Of a DNA stretch of 64,000 bases, positions 22,822-61,400 are shown in pieces. This DNA comes from Lepus europaeus (lineage: Eukaryota; Chordata; Mammalia; Lagomorpha; Leporidae), in NCBI RefSeq assembly GCF_033115175.1, contig NC_084831.1, positions 46,036,002-46,100,001 of the forward strand, read 5' to 3'. Within the stretch, counting starts at the first letter, position 1. Each line of letters begins with the position of its first letter. A model generated the notes under the pieces. That model was not told the DNA's origin and made no database searches. It saw only the letters and a program-made list of their open reading frames with translations. The position numbers and the translations under genes were made by a program.

Positions 22822-23861
22822 AATCCAGTTCTTCTATTTCAAGAACAGAGAGGTTCATAGGTCAAGGTCAGGTAGAGAACGGATGGAGTTGGGGGAGAAG
22901 AAGTGGGGAGGGTTGTGTGTGCTGCCCCTGTGTGTGGGCCCCAACCAACCAGAGTGGCGAGCCATCCTCAGCAGTGAGGTGGAATTTGGGGTCTCTGGGT
23001 GGGTGGGCTCACTGTCCAGATCTCAGAGGTACCTCAATGCCACCATTAGAGCACCATCCCAGCGGCTGGCATGTGTCACGGCCCATGAGACAAGGGACAC
23101 GGACCTTTAACCCAGAAACAATTTGTGCTTTTCTGCTGGCCAGTTTATTAGTATTTTTCCAAACCTGAAAAATGCTGAAACAAATTTGAGGTCCGGGGTA
23201 GGGAGCCCGGGACAGGTAGCTTCAGGCAAGCCACTGCCCATCCATCACTCTGGAGGGCAGGGGTGGGGGAGTTCCAAGGCACTGCACTTCGGTCTGTCTT
23301 TCATCCAGCAATGGAGACGTGTGTGATGCAGCGCCAGCGTGCTGGCCTGGCCTCGGTCACGTCTGAGGGCCAGGGATATGAGCAGAGCATGCAGCTTAAG
23401 TCTCCGGAAAAGGAAACGATGCCGAAGCCATGCTAAGCCACTGAGGGGGTCTTGGGGTTGTGGTCATGTCTCTGGCCAGGCCTCAGCCTGGAGCTTTGCC
23501 TTCTATCAGCTCTCGAGGGTAGGGCCATGGGATCTGAGAGGCACCAGAGTCTGACGTGAAAGATGCCACCGCTGTGATTCCAACAATGCACAGTGTTAAC
23601 GTCTTCTTCACTGTCTTGAAGAAGGTTCAAGAACAGGAGCAGATGGCACTGCCTAATGGGCGGGGCCCCAGGTTCCCCCACAGACAGGGAAGCCAGGGAA
23701 GGTTTTCTGGTGGCGCTCCCGTTCAGAGAGCCCAGGTACGGCCCGTGGAAGGCGGGCAGCGAGGCGGGAAGAGCCCTGGGCGCCCAGGCCGAGGTGTAGC
23801 TCACCCCGCCACCGTGCGCTCCCTCGGCAGGACCGGAAACCACTCACCGCCTTACAGGGGT

Positions 23862-23867
23862 TTTATT
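23862..23867 (-). terminator. TTC22: Candidate TTC22 poly(A) signal
   Basis: TTTATT on plus gives AATAAA on minus, about 320 nt after the stop, followed on the minus strand by G/T-rich sequence. A second hexamer at 23144-23149 could serve a longer 3'UTR. Confidence 0.5.
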
Positions 23868-24188
23868 CTAAGGATAGAGGGCTTCTGGGGGACCTTGAGA
23901 CGGACACTCAGGCCTCGGACTGCGCACAGGGACGAGGAAACCGCCACAACGGAGGCAGCTCCTTTACTTCTCTTGGAAGATTCGCGGCTGATCCTGTCCC
24001 TCGGTCTTCAGCTTCCCGCTGCTCGGCCACGTGGGTCTCCTCCACACTCCTCACCGGGGCCCTTGAAACTGCCCGAGGTAGAATCTGATTGGCTCCGTTC
24101 ACCTTGGCGCCAGCCAATGGCAGGGCGGTCCGTCGCGAGCGCCAGGCCCTGGCCCCAATCGTCTGCGGACGGGGCGGGGCTCACAGGC

Positions 24189-42640
<18,452 letters not shown>

Positions 42641-43134
42641 ACGCCGGCATTGCACAATCAGGTGTGCCAGAAAAACAGGTGCAGTGCCAGATTCGGGGCG
42701 CGCAAACCCCGGTGCGAGCAAAGGGCGTGTTTTCACTCTGCTCAGCAGAAAAGGAAACAGGCTGGCTGGAGGAAAGGGACCTGCCCAGGTCACGGAGCTG
42801 GGGCGGCCCAGGGAGCCCAGTTTGCTGAAGCAGTGCTGGCCCTTCCCCCTCGGCCGCCGCCGCAGCCTCCCTCCGCCAGCTCTGTGAACCCGGCCTGGCC
42901 CTTCCAGCTGCCACGCCCCCTCAGTCCTGCTGCTGTCCCGTCGTCCATCAGGCAGGTGCTCAGTGTCCATCTCTCTTGTGGCTTTCTTTGGTCCTTATTT
43001 ATCAGGCTGTGTGCTTGAGATGTCTCTGCGTCTCCTCTGCTCAGCTGGGGAGAGCACAGGCCCCTTGTGCCGGTTCCCGCCCGGCTTCTCCAAACTCAAT
43101 AATGTATGACGCTGGGGGCTGTGCTCTGCACAGC

Positions 43135-43990
43135 GAATTAAGCCAGCAGCCTGCAACTCCAGCAGGAGTGGCTGCTCCACTTAGCTTCCAGCTCCCTGCG
43201 AATGCACCTGGGAAAGCAGCTGAAGATGGCCCAAGTGCTAGGGCCCCTACACACCCACGTGGGACACCCAGAAGAAGCTCCTGGCTTTGGCCTGGCCTGG
43301 CCTGGCACTGGCCATTGTGATTATCTGGGGAGTGAACCAGCAGATGGAAGATCTCTTTCTCTCTGTCTGTCCCTCTCTCTATGTAACTCTGCCCCTCAAA
43401 TAAATAAATAAATTTTTTCAAGACTCTAGGTGCCATCACTGTGGCATAGGAGGTGAAGCCTCCGCCTGCAGCACCAGCATCCCATATGGGCACCAGTTCG
43501 AATCCTTGCTACTCCATTTCCAACCCAGCTGCCAGCTGAGGGCCTGGGAAAGCAGTAGAAGATGGCCCAAGTGGTTAGGCCCCTGCACCCGTGTGGGAGA
43601 CCAGGAAGAAGCTCCTGGCTCCTGGCTCTGCCCTGGGCCAGCCCTGGCTGTTGTGGCCATTTGGGGCGGGAACCAGTGGATGGACGATCTCTCTCTGACT
43701 CTCCCTCTCTCTGGTAACTCCGCCTCTCAAATAAATAAATAAATAAATCTTAAAAAAAAAAAAAGACTCTGGTTTGGAGTACTTGAGTGAGAGTCCTGGC
43801 TCTGCTCCCAATTCCAGCTTCCTGCTAATGCTAATGAACACGCTGGGAGGCTGTGGCTGATGGCTCAGGTATTTGGGTCCTGGCCAACATGTGAGAGACC
43901 AGGTTTGGGATCCTGGCTCCTAGCTTCAGCCTGGAGCAGATGTCCCCCACCCCCACCTCTCAAATAATAATGGAAAAAAGAAAAATAAAG
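43135..43990 (+). repeat. Cluster of three plus-oriented C SINE segments
   Basis: A 5'-truncated copy (about 43135-43428), a full copy (about 43434-43765) with AAGACTCT on both sides as target duplication, and a diverged segment (about 43770-43990). Lies between TTC22 and LEXM. Confidence 0.8.
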
Positions 43991-44240
43991 CAGCATTTTC
44001 CCAAAAAAAGGAAAGAGCCAATTATTAAACAAGATTTTAAAAATTGACTTTAACAATAAAAAGATAAAACTGTGTTCTGCCATTTGTCACTTGTCCATTT
44101 TTTTACTGTAAAATTTATAACCTTTAATAAAAATGTGACTCTAACTTGCTGATAATCACGAGATGAAGCGTGTTCTCTCACCTATTTGGGAGAATCAAGA
44201 GTGGATTCTGAGAATACCTGACTTTTTAAAAAATGTGGCG

Positions 44241-44875
44241 GGGCCGGCATTGTGGTGTAGCAGGTAACTGTAACAAATGAGCTTGGCTTTAAAAAAAAAA
44301 ATTGCGAGACAGAGAGGGAGAGAGAGCTCTCATCCCCTGGCTCACCCCTAGATGCCTGCAACAGCCTCAGCTGGGAGTCAGGAACTCAATCTGGGTCACC
44401 CCATGCAGGTGGCAGAAATCCAATCGCTTGAGCTACCACTGTCTCCTGGGCAAGCCGGAGGCGGCCGGAGCCAGGCAGTGCACGCAGGCACCCAGTGCGG
44501 GATGCCGGAGTCTTTGCTGCTAGGCCACACACTTGTCTGGGGTGGTTTTTAAAAAGAGAATTAGGACTTTTCTGTATTGATCTGAGAGGCAGAGAGAGAG
44601 AGAGAGAGAAACACTCCCAACTGCTGGCTCACTCTCCAAATGCATGCAACCGCAGGGGCTGACGCGGGAGCTGGGAACCAAATCCAGGAGTCCCGCGTGG
44701 GTGGCAGGAACCCAGCACTGCTGCCTCCCAGGGTCTGCATCGGCGGGAAGCTGGAGACAGGCGCCAGGGAGCGGGGACGAAACCCAGACTCGGTGATGTG
44801 GGAGGTCAGAGTCCTAGGTGCCCAGCTGAAGCCCAGTCCTCCCCGGTTTGGGTTTGATTCACTGCTGAGCCAGTG
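44241..44875 (-). repeat. Old diverged SINEs plus a C SINE head fragment
   Basis: A 5' stub 'ggggccggcattgtggtgtagcaggta' (44241-44267, plus) precedes two inverted, strongly diverged elements (about 44291-44542 and 44560-44875). Both share 'gagacagagag...', 'ctggctcac' and 'gggtggcaggaaccc'-like segments. Confidence 0.55.
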
Positions 44876-46739
44876 AGCAGGGGTCGGGTGGGGAGGGGAG
44901 GTGGGGGAGGGCACTTCAGCCGCAGGAGAGGTCTGAACAGGTCGGCGGTCCCCTGGAGGAGCCAGGTGTGTCCTGGGGGAAGAGCTACCTACCTAAGGCC
45001 ACAGCCCAGACAGGTGAGCCGCCGCCGGGCTAAGCTTGGCTGGTTTGCATTGGGCCAACAGAGGTTCTGAGGCCAAGAAGCCCTGGAATGTCGCTGACAT
45101 TCGGGGTGACCCAGGGTCAGTTACCCAGGGCCGGAGCTCACTGTTTCCTCTTCTGTACTGGGGCAGTGGGTGGGGGAGCTACACCCAGGCTGGTTGTCAG
45201 AGAGAGAGTGGCGGGGCCAGGAAGTCTCGGTGATGGGCGGGGCCTAAATGACTCAACCCACCCCACCCAGTCCGCCCAGCAGCCAGACTCCAGGCATGTG
45301 AACTTTGGCTTGGATGCTCTGGTCACTCCCGCACGAGGTGTGCAGCCAAGGGGCTCGGAGAGCAGGGATGTAACACAGCTGCGGGTGGGTCTGAGCCCGC
45401 CGATTGTCCCCAAGCAGATCCAGGGCCCGCCGAAGGCCTCTCCCAGGCTCAGGGCTTGATGGTGCCACCACCCAAGCCTCACCGCCACCATGACAGTCAC
45501 CTGTCCACGTCACAGATGAGGACACTGACGCTTGGCCAGGGTGCTTGCCCGAGGCCACCAGCTAGGAGGCAGCAGCACCAGGGTTCAAAGAGGTCTCTGG
45601 GAGGATTTACGTGTCACTGGGAAGCTGGATGGATTCATTCATTCATTCACCCATTCAGCATCCATTGTCCATTTTCGGTCAATGCAAGACGCCTCCGTGA
45701 GAGCCTGCAGGGTGCCCCTAGTGGTACCTGAGCTAAGTCACCCAGTGCCCGTGGCAGCCTGGCCAGAGGGAGACTGCCGGCCTCCTTTGCCCGGAAGGGC
45801 GCTGAGCTGGGAGAAGGAAGTGACCCACAGGGCAGGGTCTGCTCCGATGACTCAGGTGTCTGATCCTCGGGTGTACACCGGGCCTGACACTGCTGACCGC
45901 CTGCTCGGCTACGCAGGGAGGGCGCAGGTGCCCCAGCGTCTGCCTGCCTCGGCATCTTGGGTAAATGCCGGCTTGCAGTGTCAGGGACGCTGGGCGGGGC
46001 CTGGCCGGAGACCCACTGTGCCTCTGGCCCCGCCTCTCTGGGCACATCCCACCTCTCTCTGGCTTCACTCCTGGCACCTGCATGGGCGGGGCTCTCTGCC
46101 GGCCTCGCCTGCAGCCCCCTGGGTGGGAACATGGGGGGGGGGGATGGGATTACACAACCCCAGAGCACGGCCCTGGGGTGCGGGTGGGGGGCACACACCC
46201 TCAACTCCCGCTCTCACCTGGCAGGTCATACCCAAGCTTCAGTGCTGAGTTTGGAATTCTCCTCCAGGAAGCCTTCCGTGATCTGCAAGGCTGGGTCACA
46301 GGCCTCCCTCTCTCAAAGGCCTGACCACACTGCAGTCACCAGACTCCCAGGGGCTACATCTGGGGCCCAGGCACCCTGCAGAGTGCAGGGTGAGTGCAGG
46401 AGGCATGGGCCCCTCACCTGCTCTCCCACCTCACCTGCCCTCCATGCGCTGGGCTCCTAGCTCTGCCTCCCTCTCCCTCCCCGTGGGCGGACCTCCCATC
46501 AGCCCAGGGGAACGCCAAGAGACGCTTCCGGAGTCTCGTGGTCCCTGGCCGTGGGCAGGGGCGCAAGGATCCGGCCAGCAACCAGGGACAATTTTGTCTC
46601 AAAGGCCGCCAAACGCGACAGGAGGGGCTGCACGAGGGGCCGCCAAGTCGGCAGCCGTGAGGGATGGTCTCTGGCAAGGGGGTCTTGAAAACGAGGGGGG
46701 AGGAGGAGGGGCCAGAGCAGGCGCAGGGACTGCGGCGGG

Positions 46740-46912
46740 GGCTGCCACGTGGCACCCACGTGGCGCACCGACCTGGACGAATCACAAGGCCCGGGTTGCC
46801 GGGGCAGCAGCAGACAGTGCTGGTGGGCGGCGGCGCGGGGAGGTGGGCTCTGTGCGGAGCAGCGGGGTACCGAGCACCCAGGGAACCTTGCGGCTGGGCC
46901 TGCCCCGACGCC
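46740..46912 (+). promoter_or_regulatory. LEXM: LEXM promoter region with X-box-like and E-box motifs
   Basis: GC-rich, TATA-less sequence before the LEXM start. GTTGCCGGGGCAGC at 46795-46808 matches the RFX X-box consensus (GTTRCCNNRGYAAC) except one base. Two CACGTG E-boxes lie at 46746-46751 and 46757-46762. RFX factors drive ciliary genes, in keeping with the LEXM family. Binding is inferred. Confidence 0.5.
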
Positions 46913-54693
<7,781 letters not shown>

Positions 54694-54807
54694 AGTGCCG
54701 CTGGAGCCCCGGGGGAGGGGCTTGCTCTGGGGCTGGCTGGGGTTGCCCAGGCTGGGATCCCTGGGAAGCACAGCTGCCGCCAGCTAATGCCAGCCAAACG
54801 GCAGAGA

Positions 54808-54955
54808 AGTCCAAGTTCAGAGCCTGGCTCTGCCACTGGCAGGCTGTGTGAGTGGGGGGAGCTGCCGAAGCTCTCTGAGCCCATTCCCGTCCCCTGTCGA
54901 AGCGCAGATGGCTGAGGAGACGCAAATGAGATGATCTAAGCTCTTAGCAAGGAAG
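54808..54955 (+). repeat. MIR element
   Basis: 'gttcagagcctggctctgccactgg...gctctctgagcccattcccg...gagatgatctaagctcttag' is a clear MIR core, just after LEXM exon 9. Confidence 0.65.
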
Positions 54956-55214
54956 AGGCTCTCGGTCAGCATCAGCCCTGCCCCCACAGCCCACGCAGGC
55001 TGGGCCCTGCCCTGAGTGGCCTTGCCACCAGGAATCTGTTTGTTGGTGCTCATGGTGGGCTTGGAGGAGGCTGTGGTGAAGCCTGAGAAAGAAGAGGCGA
55101 GGAAATGCAGGGGCAAACTCGGCGGCAGCTTGCAGGTGTTGGCTGCTGCCCTGTCTTATGGTCCCAAGAGGCTGTCAGTGGCAACCTATTTGCAACTTCA
55201 GAAATGTTAGTGTG

Positions 55215-55220
55215 AATAAA
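55215..55220 (+). terminator. LEXM: Candidate alternative LEXM poly(A) signal
   Basis: AATAAA in 'gtgtgaataaacatgcac', 522 nt after the in-frame TGA that overlaps the exon 9 donor. It would end an intron-retaining LEXM transcript. No transcript evidence available here. Confidence 0.4.
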
Positions 55221-55309
55221 CATGCACTTTAGGATTGAGCGGTTTGGTTTTTGCACGTTATGGTGAGATCAGGAGGACTGCATTCAGGGCAAGCCAGCTT
55301 TGAAATGTG

Positions 55310-55640
55310 ATTTTTTTTTTAAATTGTTTATTTATTTGAAAGAGTTGCACAGAAGGGGAGGGAAGGGAGAGGGGAAGTTGGGGGAGGGGGAGGGGTGTCT
55401 TCCATCTGCTGGATCACTCCCCAGTTGGCTGTGCTGATCCGAAGCCCGGAGCCAGGAGCTTCTTGCAGGTCTCCCACGTGGGTGCAGGGGCCCAAGGACT
55501 TGGGCCATCTTCTACTGCTTTCCCAGGTCATAGCAGAGAGCTGGACCAGAGGTGGAGCAGCCAGGACACCACCTGGCATGCATATGGGATGTCAGCAGTA
55601 CAGGTGGCAGCTTTACCGACTATGCCACAGTGCCAGCCCT
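55310..55640 (-). repeat. C SINE
   Basis: 'tttttttttaaattgtttatttatttgaaagagttgc' to 'gccacagtgccagccc'. Includes a G-rich run at 55355-55396. Confidence 0.87.
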
Positions 55641-56061
55641 GGAATTTTTAAAATTCAGTTTTCCCCATCAACGTCATCCCATGTCTTCATCCTTCTTGAT
55701 TTAGCTCCCTTGTGGTGGTGGATTCCTGAGACAGGGCAGGGGAGGGTAAGATTCTGGATAGACTGCATGCCTCAAGAGATGTTTGCATTTTTCCTGCCTG
55801 CACTTCTGATCAATAGTTTAGCTGGGAATAAAAGTTGGCCAGAACTCATTGTCCCCAGGAGGAGCTTTGTGGGCCTCCCTCTCCTGCGTCCTGGCCTCTG
55901 GCCTGCGTGTCGAGGGGCCTGATGCGTTCTGGTTTCCTGTTCTCTGCACGAGACCTGCGTTTTCCATTTTTGGAAGCTTTCAGGGTCTTTTCTCTGTTCC
56001 TTGTAGTCTGAGATTCCATGGCGAGGGCCTCAGCATGGTCTTTCCATCTGGAAAGTCAGCA

Positions 56062-56393
56062 GGGGCGGGCCTTTGGTGCAGCAAGTAAGACACTTCTTGG
56101 GGTGCACGCAGCTCACCTGGGAGTCCCTGGGCTCAAATTCCAGCTCTACTTGCTAATTCCAGCTCCCTGCTAATGCACACCCAGGGGGCAGCAGGTGATG
56201 GCCCCAGTACTTGGGTCCCTACCACCCTTGTAGGAGAGCTGGATGGAGTCCCAGGCTCCTGGCTTTAGCCTGGCATAGCCTCCGTTGTTGGGGGGAGGGT
56301 GCATGTGGGGAGTGAACCAGCAGATTGAAGATCTCTTGCTCTTTGTTTTTTCCTCTGCCTTTCAAACAAATAAATAAATAAGAACTTAAATAC
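56062..56393 (+). repeat. C SINE, diverged
   Basis: 'ggggcgggcctttggtgcagcaagtaagac' to 'ttcaaacaaataaataaataag'. Confidence 0.8.
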
Positions 56394-58397
56394 AACAGCC
56401 ACAAAGATCTGAGCACGCTCTGTCTCGGGGGAGGTTTGTTGTCTTGCGTGTTTGTCTTTGCTGCCTTCCTGCCCTCTGCTTCCTCTCTTCTCTCTTTCGG
56501 GAATGTCTTTAGATAGATGTTAGCAGCCCGGGTTTGCTTCTCTGCTTCTCTTGTCTTTTTCTCCCCCTTTTTCTTATTTCCTGATACAATTTCCTTGTCT
56601 TTGTCTTCCAGCCCTACTGCTGCTTTTGAATATTTTGGCTGTCATATTCTGCAGTTCCCAAGAGCTGCGTTTCGCTCCTTTGAACATTCTTTGCGTAGCT
56701 CCCAATTCTGTGCCATGCGTGTTGCGAGCGCTTTTGTCCAAGGATCTTAGCTACACGATCCCTGAAGTTATTTGCTCCCCGCGTTGTCCCCTGCTCCTCT
56801 GAGTTTCTTTTCTTCTGTCTTTCCTCACACTGAAGAGGAAGGCACTAGAAAATGCTGCGTCTGGGTGGGGCCTGTGCAGGGTGGCTTCCCTGGGCACCTG
56901 CCCTTCTCTTGAGAGACACTCAGTGCCAGCGTTTCCAGGAGGTTCTCTAGAGAGAACCTCTGTCCCCGATGGGGGTGGAGGTGGCTGCTGGTGTTAGAGG
57001 AAGGAGAAGAGGACGTGGCCTTCCTCCTGGCCCGCGGTGGTCACACTGTGGCCATGGGCTATGCCTGGTCTCCTGGGACTGCTCCACACACCCCACCCCT
57101 CTGCCTCCCGCTGGCCCTGAGCAGCTGAAAATCAGGTCCAGCTGGCCTCCTGCTTTCAGTCGTGGTCTCCTGCCTGCTTTTTGAGATATGGTGCTGGTGT
57201 GCCGGTCCCTGGGCCCTCCTGGGGTTTGCGGTGGGAAGTGGCAGGTTTTCCCCGCAGGCAGCTTGCTCTGCAGCCTCCTCCCCACACTTTCGTCCCCATG
57301 CGCATTAGCATCCTTGTCCCCCGATGTCTCCTCTGCCCTCGCTGTTCCCTTATGTGTCTGCGAGCAGGCTGGCTGCAGAGCGAGGGGAGAGCCATGCCTG
57401 CAGCCACAGCTCTGAGCAGCAGCAGGGCCTGAGGGACACTTGTGATGTGCACTGCCTTTTCCACCCCTTCCTGGCCAAGGCGCGTGGCTGCTTTCCACGT
57501 GCAGAGGGGAAGCGAGAGGAGCAACCCACCCGTCGCTCCACTGCTGAGCTGCAGAGTCAGGGTGGGATCCAGTCCTCCCTTCCAGGGCCATGTTCCTCCC
57601 ACACGGTCCATCAGCACCTGTCTCCCTCCCACCCCTGGTGCCCCCTGCAACACTCAGGCGCGTGGGAGCCACAGGATTTCCCATGTAACCAGGCTTGTGA
57701 TTTCCAGCTTGCCCCATGCTGTGTGACCTGGGCCAAGTCACCGAGACACACTGTTCTCATCTGAGAAATGAGGCCAAGCGGGCATGATGACCGCAGGGGT
57801 CGGCCCCGTGGACGCCTCCACCCGTGCGTGCTGTCCTGTGGTCTGCAGGTGCCAGCTCCCTCTTCCCTGGCGTCCGCCTGGGCCGTGGTAGAATTCGGTG
57901 TTTTGTTTATTCATACTGGGGGTGCGTTCTTTGTAGAGGCTTAAAGTGCGCAACTCCTGGGCAAAGCAGGTGTAGGGGCAGATGTCGCCCTCGTCAAAGA
58001 CCCAAGGAAAAGCCTGTCTCAGGGTGGAGCCGTCGATAGAGGAGGAGGAACAGTCCTAGAGAGCTTGGGGGCTGTGACAGAGGAGACCAGGACCCTGGGT
58101 GCAGAGGCCTGTCACCATGATTGCCTGCATCACTGGCATCACCCCGCGTTGCTTTGGAGGTTCTAGCAAATGCAGTAAGACAAGAAAAATAAGCGAGATT
58201 GTAAATATTGCTAAGGAGGGCAAAGTCAGCATGATTTCTAACCACATATGTGTTCACTAAAAAGTTCAGGAGTTGATTTTAAAGTTGTGACGCTAAGAAG
58301 GCAAATGTGGTACAGTACATAAATGCATATTTGCCTCTTGTACTGTATTCATAGCACAGAAAGCTCCATTGAGATAAAGAGATCCTATTATTTTTTT
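56394..58397. other. Non-coding stretch, probably LEXM last intron or 3' flank
   Basis: No exon, repeat family or conserved protein segment recognised, apart from a T/C-rich block at 56440-56620. The missing LEXM terminal exon was looked for here and not found. Confidence 0.5.
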
Positions 58398-58413
58398 AAA
58401 AAGATCTCTGGGA

Positions 58414-61400
58414 GAGCCGCGGCCGGGCTGGCGGCCGGAGCGGCGGGAGGCGCGGGGAGGCGCGGGGAGGGGCGGGGAGGGGCGGGGAGCGGCGGCCATG
58501 CCTGGCACCTCCCACCCCGCCCTCGGCGCCCCCGCCCCTCCAGGAAGGGGAGGAGGCGAGGGGAGCCCGCCGCGGAGGCCCAGCGAGCCCCTCACCCTGC
58601 CCAGCCTGGCGACTGGGGGGGACCCCGGCCCATGAGGTGGACGCCCCCTCGGAGGACGAGGGTGCCGAGCCAGGCGCGAAGGTCATGAGTCAGAGCGCCA
58701 CCCTTGGGGACTCTGGAACACTATCGTGGAGACCAAGAGTGAGCAGAACTCCAACTCCACCAATGGCAGTTCCAGCTCTGGGGGCAGCTCTCGGCCCCAG
58801 ATAGCTCAGATGTCCCTGTATGAACGACAGGCTGTGCGGGCTCTGCAGGCACTACAGCGGCAGCCCAATGCGGCGCAGTACTTCCACCAGTCCATGCTCC
58901 AGCAGCAGCTCAGTGATGCCCAGCTGCACAGCCTGGCTGCCGTCCAGCAGGCCACCATCGCTGCCAGTCGGCAGGCCAGCTCCCCAAACACCAGCACCAC
59001 CCAGCAGCAGGCTACCACCACCCAGGCCTCAATCAATCTGGCCACCACGTCGGCTGCACAGCTCATCAGCCGATCCCAGAGTGTGAGCTCTCCCAGTGCC
59101 ACCACCTTGACCCAGTCTGTGCTACTGGGGAACACCACCTCCCCACCCCTCAACCAGTCCCAAGCCCAGATGTATCTACGGGTTCAGAACTTGGCAGTGA
59201 GGAACCAGCAGACCTCAGCCCAAGGACCCCAGATGCAAGGCTCCACTCAGAAGGCCATTCCTCCCGGAGCCTCCCCTGTCTCGAGCCTCTCCCAGGCCTC
59301 TAACCAGGCCTTGGCTGTGGCACAGGCCTCGTCTGGGGCCTCAGGCCAGTCCCTCAACCTTAGTCAAGCTGGTGGAGGCAGTGGGAGTAGCATGCCAGGG
59401 TCCTTGGGTCCAGGTGGAGGTGGCCAGGCGCCTGCAGGTTTGGGTCAGTTGCCTTCCTCCGGAGTGGGTGGTGGCAGCTGTCCCAGGAAGGGCACAGGAG
59501 TGGTACAGCCCTTACCTGCAGCCCAAACAGTGACTGTGAGCCAAGGCAGCCAGACAGAGGCAGGAAGTGCAGCGGCCAAGAAGGCAGAGGCAGCCGGGAG
59601 TGGTCAGCAGAAGGTAGGCATGAACCTGACACGGACAGCTACACCTGCCCCCAGCCAGACACTTATTAGTTCAGCCACGTACACGCAGATCCAGCCCCAC
59701 TCACTGATTCAGCAACAGCAGCAGATCCACCTGTAGCAGAAGCAGGTGGTGATCCAGCAGCAGATTGCCATTCACCACCAGCAGCAGTTCCAGCACCGCC
59801 AGTCCCAGCTCCTGCACACAGCGACACACCTCCAGCTGGCCCGGCAGCAACAGCACAGCAGCAAACCACAACCCTCACTGCCCCCCAGCCTCCACAGGTC
59901 CCACCTACTCAGCAGGTCCCCCCTTCTCAGTCCCAGCAACAAGCCCAAACCCTTGTTGTTCAACCGATGCTTCAGTCCTCACCCCTGTCCCTCCCACCTG
60001 ACCCAGCCCCTAAGCCATCCATTCCCATCCAGTCCAAACCACCTGCAGCACCTATCAAACCTCCTCAGTTGGGAGCTGCTAAGATGTCAGCTACCCAACA
60101 ACCCCCCCCCCCATATCCCTGTGCAAGTTGTGGGCACCCGGCAGCCAGGTACAGCCCAGGCACAGGTTTTGGGGCTGGCACAGCTGGCAGCTGCTGTACT
60201 ACTTCTCGGGGGATGCCAGGTGCAGTGCAGCCTGGTCAAACCCACTTGGCCTCCTCGCCACCTTCATCCCAGGCTCCTGGTGCGCTGCAGGAGTGCCCTC
60301 CTACATTGGCCCCTTGGATGACCCTTGCTCCTGTGCAAGGGACAGCACATGTGGTAAAGGGTGGTGCTACTACCACCTCACCTGTTGTAGCCCAGGTCCC
60401 TGCTGCCTTCTACATGCAGTCTGTGCACCTGCCGGGTAAACCTCAGATGTTGTCTGTTAAACGCAAGGCTGAGTCTGAGGAGGAGAGAGATGATGTGCCC
60501 ACACTGGGTTCAATACTTCCTGCCAAGGCATCTCCAGCAGCAGAGAGCCCAAAGATCATGGAGGAGAAGAGCAGTCTTGGAGAGAAAGCTGAACCAGTGG
60601 CCAATGTGAATGCTAACACCCCAAGCAGTGAACTAGTAGCCTTGACCCCTGCCCCATCAGCACCACCTCCTACGCTTGCCATGGTCTCCAGACAAATGGG
60701 TGACTCAAAACCCCCACAGGCCATTGTGAAACCTCAGATTCTCACGCACATCATTGAAGGCTTTGTTATCCAGGAAGGAGCAGAACCTTTCCCGGTGGGC
60801 TGTTCTCAGTCACTGAAGGAGTCTGAGGAGCCGCTGCAGACCGGCCTTCCAGCGGGGCTCAGTGAGAATCCTTCAAGGGACCCCTTGGCAGGGGACAGCC
60901 CCTCTGCTGAGTTGGAGAAGAAGGCGAGCCTCCTGAAGTGCGAGTACTGTGGGAAGTACGCCCCTGCAGAGCAGTCCCGTGGCCCCAAGAGGTTCTGACC
61001 CATGACTTGTGCTAAGAGGTACAATGTGAGCTGTAGCCACCAGTTCTGGCTGAAGAGGAAAAAAATGAAAGAGTTGCAAGAAGCCAACTATGCTCGTGTG
61101 CGCCGGCGCAGACCCCGACGCAGCTCCTCTGACGTTGCCCGGGCCAAGATCCAGGGCAGACGCCACCGGGGTCAAGAGGACTCCAGCCGGGGTTCAGATA
61201 ATTCCAGTTATGATGAAGCACTCTCCCCAACACCTCCTGGGCCATTGTCAGTACGAGCTGGGCATGGAGAACGTGACCTGGGGAATCCCATTACAGCTCC
61301 GCCTACACCGGAATTACGTGGCATCAACCCTGTGTTCCTGTCCGGAAATCCCAGCCGTTGGAGTGTAGAGGAGGTGTATGAGTTCATTGCTCCTCTCCAA

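Larger units (their letters stand above)
6700..23840. other. Intergenic region between PARS2 promoter and TTC22 3' end
   Basis: About 17 kb, similar to the PARS2-TTC22 spacing expected from human synteny. Contains C SINEs, an L2-like relic near 6945-7080, a minisatellite and simple repeats. I see no exon with splice sites and no conserved protein segment. The stretches 7330-8400, 10216-11070, 11730-13300, 13593-14546, 14846-15900, 17090-19240 and 22822-23840 show nothing recognisable beyond short MIR/L2-like fragments. Confidence 0.6.
42641..46740. other. Intergenic region between TTC22 and LEXM promoters
   Basis: Apart from the SINE cluster at 43.1-44.9 kb and an L2-like fragment near 46207-46290, the stretches 42641-43130 and 44876-46740 show no coding exon. 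The sequence is GC-rich but otherwise unremarkable. Confidence 0.55.

Noticed and set aside
59967-60998. Intact 343-codon frame as a new gene
   Set aside because: It is the central part of the PHC1 pseudogene between a frame shift and a stop; its methionine is internal to PHC1.
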